Source: Burkholderiales bacterium
GTDB taxonomy: Bacteria; Pseudomonadota; Gammaproteobacteria; Burkholderiales; Burkholderiaceae_C
Reading direction: 5' to 3'
DNA: 64,000 nucleotides
Assembly (NCBI GenBank): GCA_021414305.1
Contig: JAIOOS010000010.1
Location: 124,001-188,000 of the forward strand
In this document: in pieces, positions 62,866-64,000 of the stretch
Layout of the letters: each line of letters begins with the position of its first letter
How positions within the stretch are numbered: position 1 is the stretch's first letter
Notes under the pieces: generated by a model
The model's database searches: none
Seen by the model: only the letters and a program-made list of their open reading frames with translations
Told to the model about the DNA's origin: nothing
Position numbers and translations under genes: made by a program

Positions 62866-64000
62866 TCACTCCTCGCGGTCTGGCTCCCGCCGAGAGACGG
62901 CGGCGCCATGCTGCAGCGCCAGCAAGGCCTCGAGCGAGGCCATCGTGTCGGCCTCGTACAGCGGCTTGTCGTCGCGGATCCGGAGCATGCGCGGAAAGCG
63001 CACCGCGATGCCGCTCTTGTGCCGGTTGCTGCGGTTGATGCCTTCGAAGCCGAGCTCGAACACCATCGTCGGCCGGACGCTGCGCACCGGCCCGAACTTC
63101 TCGAGCGTGGTGCTGCGGATGACCTTGTCGACTCTTCTGAATTCCTCGTCGGTCAGGCCGGAATACGCCTTGGCGAAGGCGACGAGCTGCAGCGCCCCGG
63201 GCGCCGGCGGCTCCTTGCCGGCGATCGCCTCGAGCGCCGCCTCGGCTTCGGCGGCGTCCTCGGGGGAACGGTTCCAGACGGCGAAGGTGTAGTCGGTGTA
63301 GACGCTCGCGCGCCGGCCGTGCCCGGCCTGGGCATAGACGAGGATGCAGTCGACGCTGAGCGGCTCGATCTTCCACTTCCACCAGGTGCCGGCGGCGAGG
63401 TCCTCCTGCTTCCGGCGGCCGGTGCCGTAGCGCGCCTGGCGGTGCTTGAGCATGAAGCCCTCGACGCCGCGGGCGCGCGCCTCGCGGCGCAGCTCGGCGA
63501 AGCCTTCCCAGCTCGAACGCGTCTCGACCGGCGACAGGAGAATCGCCGCCTGCCCGCCGACCACGCCTTCGAGCAGCTCGCGCCGCTCGCCCTGCGGCCG
63601 CTCGCGCAGGTCGGCGCCGCCGAGCTCGAGCAGGTCGTAGGCGATGTAGCCGACCGGTGCGTCGGCGAGCACCTTCTTCGTCAGCGTCTTGCGGCCGATG
63701 CGCTGCTGCAGCAGGTTGAAGGGCGCAACCTTGCCGTCCTTGCAGACGACGACCTCGCCGTCGAGCACGGTGCCGTTCGGCAGCGCCGCCGCCGCGGCGA
63801 CGATCTCCGGGAAGCGCTCGGTCACCAGCTCCTCGCCGCGCGACCAGATCCAGACCTGCGAGGCGCGCTTGACCACCTGGGCGCGGATGCCGTCGTACTT
63901 CCACTCGACGATCCAGTCCTCGGGCGCGGCCAGCCGGGCGTCGAATTCCTCGAGCGGGGCGTCGAGCTGGTGGGCGAGGAAGAACGGATACGGCTGGCCG
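62866..64000 (-). CDS. ATP-dependent DNA ligase, C-terminal part
   Basis: The frame is open to the right edge, so the N-terminus is missing. The last 378 codons contain motif I EWKYDGIRAQ with the adenylated lysine, motif III-like DGEVVVCKDGKVAPFN, motif IV region VEGFMLKHRQARYGTG, and motif V WWKWKIEP, then the OB-fold ending FPRMLRIRDDKPLYEAD. It is the ligase of the ligase-associated DNA damage system whose helicase lies at 51.4 kb. ATP-dependent ligation in a bacterium that should also have LigA. The stop is 4 bp from the asparaginase gene's stop. Confidence 0.93.
   Translation of the reverse strand, partial: GQPYPFFLAHQLDAPLEEFDARLAAPEDWIVEWKYDGIRAQVVKRASQVWIWSRGEELVTERFPEIVAAAAALPNGTVLDGEVVVCKDGKVAPFNLLQQRIGRKTLTKKVLADAPVGYIAYDLLELGGADLRERPQGERRELLEGVVGGQAAILLSPVETRSSWEGFAELRREARARGVEGFMLKHRQARYGTGRRKQEDLAAGTWWKWKIEPLSVDCILVYAQAGHGRRASVYTDYTFAVWNRSPEDAAEAEAALEAIAGKEPPAPGALQLVAFAKAYSGLTDEEFRRVDKVIRSTTLEKFGPVRSVRPTMVFELGFEGINRSNRHKSGIAVRFPRMLRIRDDKPLYEADTMASLEALLALQHGAAVSRREPDREE

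Overview
The window is very GC-rich (roughly two thirds or more by eye), densely packed, and has the gene content of a metabolically versatile betaproteobacterium, most likely Burkholderiales. The pointers are two Bug/TctC-type periplasmic receptors, two different TRAP transporters (DctPQM and TAXI), an NMT1/SsuA-type ABC importer, the tyrosine/homogentisate catabolic genes, and a ligase-associated DEXH helicase plus an ATP-dependent DNA ligase. The order-level assignment is inference from content and GC. No rRNA, tRNA, CRISPR array, transposase or integrase was recognised.

Layout. 0-2.7 kb: the 3' end of dctP, an AroQ-like dehydroquinase, dctQ and dctM in one coupled operon. 2.7-7.1 kb: a zinc alcohol dehydrogenase, secreted and membrane proteins of unknown role, and a single-domain response regulator. 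7.1-11.8 kb (minus strand): an N-acyl-D-amino-acid deacylase, a BASS-type symporter, a Bug receptor and a ROK kinase, probably an uptake and deacylation cluster. 11.9-16.1 kb: cupin, NMT1-like receptor, ABC ATPase and permease, facing a LysR regulator whose 3' end overlaps the permease. 16.2-18.4 kb: a secreted protein, a 36-residue lipoprotein and a PilU-type ATPase. 18.5-23.7 kb: TAXI TRAP transporter, an aspartoacylase-like deacylase and an LrgAB/CidAB pair. 23.8-29.5 kb: hppD, hmgA, a long acyl-CoA transferase and a DedA-rhodanese fusion, in tightly coupled order, then a convergent HEYGH protein. 29.6-32.6 kb: HxlR regulator with MATE exporter, then a lipoprotein.

The most distinctive section is 32.6-38.7 kb, an accessory island with gene-poor flanks. 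It holds a YjzC-like small protein divergent from a candidate structured small RNA. Next to these is an AAA ATPase/subtilase pair matching the ietA-ietS (Iet) architecture, described as a plasmid-maintenance toxin-antitoxin and as an anti-phage system. Then comes a LexA-like SOS box, followed by an unrecognised two-gene operon encoding a PD-(D/E)XK-like nuclease and a Cys-rich protein. The nuclease pair beside Iet is the best candidate here for an undescribed defence module.

38.7-51.4 kb holds many secreted or lipoprotein genes, a pectin-acetylesterase-like enzyme, a 1127-residue SARP/BTAD-AAA-TPR regulator and a hybrid histidine kinase. 51.4-64 kb carries the Lhr-like helicase, a GMC dehydrogenase/small subunit/Na+:H+ antiporter operon, an EAL protein, a second Bug receptor, a DUF429 protein, an EamA transporter, a ReAV-type asparaginase and the truncated ATP-dependent DNA ligase.

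Functional links are mostly inferred from operon structure. hppD and hmgA send tyrosine toward acetoacetate, which the downstream CoA transferase could activate. The helicase and ligase belong to one known DNA-damage module, here split by about 9 kb.
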